This document shows positions 5,504 through 5,875 of a DNA stretch of 5,875 nt, piece by piece. Source of the DNA: a bacterium (GTDB lineage Bacteria > Coprothermobacterota > Coprothermobacteria > Coprothermobacterales > JAADFF01); contig JAMORD010000124.1 of assembly GCA_027063755.1 (NCBI GenBank), forward strand, positions 1 through 5,875, written 5' to 3'. The notes under the pieces were generated by a model. That model did no database searches, was not told the origin of the DNA, and worked only from the letters and a program-made list of their open reading frames with translations. How positions within the stretch are numbered: position 1 is the stretch's first letter; every line of letters begins with the position of its first letter. A program made the translations under genes and the position numbers.

Positions 5504-5875
5504 AGGTGATGTTCCGCCTTGGTGGTGAAATTGGTATCAAGGCTCAGGGTACCCGTGAACGTATGATAGAGGTCTTGATGAAAAACATTGTAAAGAGAAG
5601 TAAGCGTTGGGGTATACCTATAAAACCTTATCAGAAGATGGGTAAATGGTGGATAGATGCTCCGATGGAACAGATGGACGATATTATACTCATGCTTCGC
5701 ACAACTCCAGGTGTGGCCCGCGTGTCAAAGGCCCTTGTGGGCGGCGAAGAAGAGTGGAAAGATATGCTTGATTATTTCATTCCCGAAAGCGGGCCCATAG
5801 CACCGTATTTCTTCATATATAAAACAGATGATGTTGACAAGGCAAGACAGTATAAAAAGGAGATACTCTCTTATC
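5494..5875 (+). CDS. thiI: ThiI-like tRNA 4-thiouridine sulfurtransferase, N-terminal part (3' end outside the window)
   Basis: About 127 codons are visible; the frame is open to the window edge. With a TTG start at 5494 the protein begins MEIKVMFRLGGEIGIK, which parallels the E. coli ThiI start (MKFIIKLFPEITIK), followed by a basic helix and the TTPGVARVSKAL segment (about 72-83), matching the IPGIHHI region of the ferredoxin-like domain. The start of a THUMP domain follows near the window end. ThiI transfers sulfur to U8 of tRNA to make 4-thiouridine, and in many bacteria also serves thiamine thiazole synthesis; the catalytic PP-loop domain would be downstream. Other starts are GTG 5506 and ATG 5509, but they would remove the first beta-strand. 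GAAAGGGGG ends eight bases before the TTG, and an in-frame TGA at 5476-5478 blocks any longer version. The overlap with the previous gene implies translational coupling. Confidence 0.75.
   Translation, partial: MEIKVMFRLGGEIGIKAQGTRERMIEVLMKNIVKRSKRWGIPIKPYQKMGKWWIDAPMEQMDDIILMLRTTPGVARVSKALVGGEEEWKDMLDYFIPESGPIAPYFFIYKTDDVDKARQYKKEILSY

Overview
The window reads as chromosomal DNA from an anaerobic, probably thermophilic bacterium. Three things suggest this: a tungsten-type aldehyde:ferredoxin oxidoreductase (AOR) very close in sequence to the Pyrococcus furiosus enzyme; strong bacterial Shine-Dalgarno sequences and TATAAT-type -10 boxes, which argue against an archaeon; and heavy use of ATA, AGA and AGG codons. 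I cannot name the genus. No transposase, tRNA, rRNA, CRISPR array or phage gene is visible.

Layout: (1) 1-677, plus strand. The 3' end of an unrecognised gene overlaps, by four bases, a small four-helix membrane protein gene. (2) 678-1220, minus strand. A DUF402-family protein whose stop codon directly abuts the stop codon of the membrane protein gene. (3) 1248-1272. A perfect 10-bp hairpin with a U-rich tail that ends the AOR transcript. (4) 1281-3086, minus strand. A full-length AOR. (5) 3087-3355. A divergent control region. On the AOR side it holds a TATAAT box followed by a strongly structured leader of about 115 nt. The closing stem of that leader buries the AOR ribosome binding site. 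On the other side it holds an extended -10 box for the transporter gene. (6) 3356-5875, plus strand. A compact operon: a 12-helix MFS transporter, an endonuclease IV-like TIM-barrel protein 15 bp downstream, and the 5' end of a ThiI-like tRNA 4-thiouridine synthetase that overlaps the previous gene by 10 bp.

How the parts work together: AOR oxidises aldehydes to carboxylic acids and reduces ferredoxin, typically in amino-acid or sugar fermentation. Its leader is best explained as a riboswitch of the molybdenum/tungsten cofactor (Moco/Tuco) type, which would shut off translation when the cofactor is plentiful. The divergent MFS carrier could move an organic acid or related compound linked to AOR metabolism, but that is inferred only from position. 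The nuclease-like and ThiI genes look like housekeeping genes carried in the transporter operon.

The most interesting points are the structured AOR leader, the loss in this AOR of the residues that bind the inter-subunit iron in the Pyrococcus enzyme, and the replacement of one zinc ligand in the endonuclease IV-like protein.
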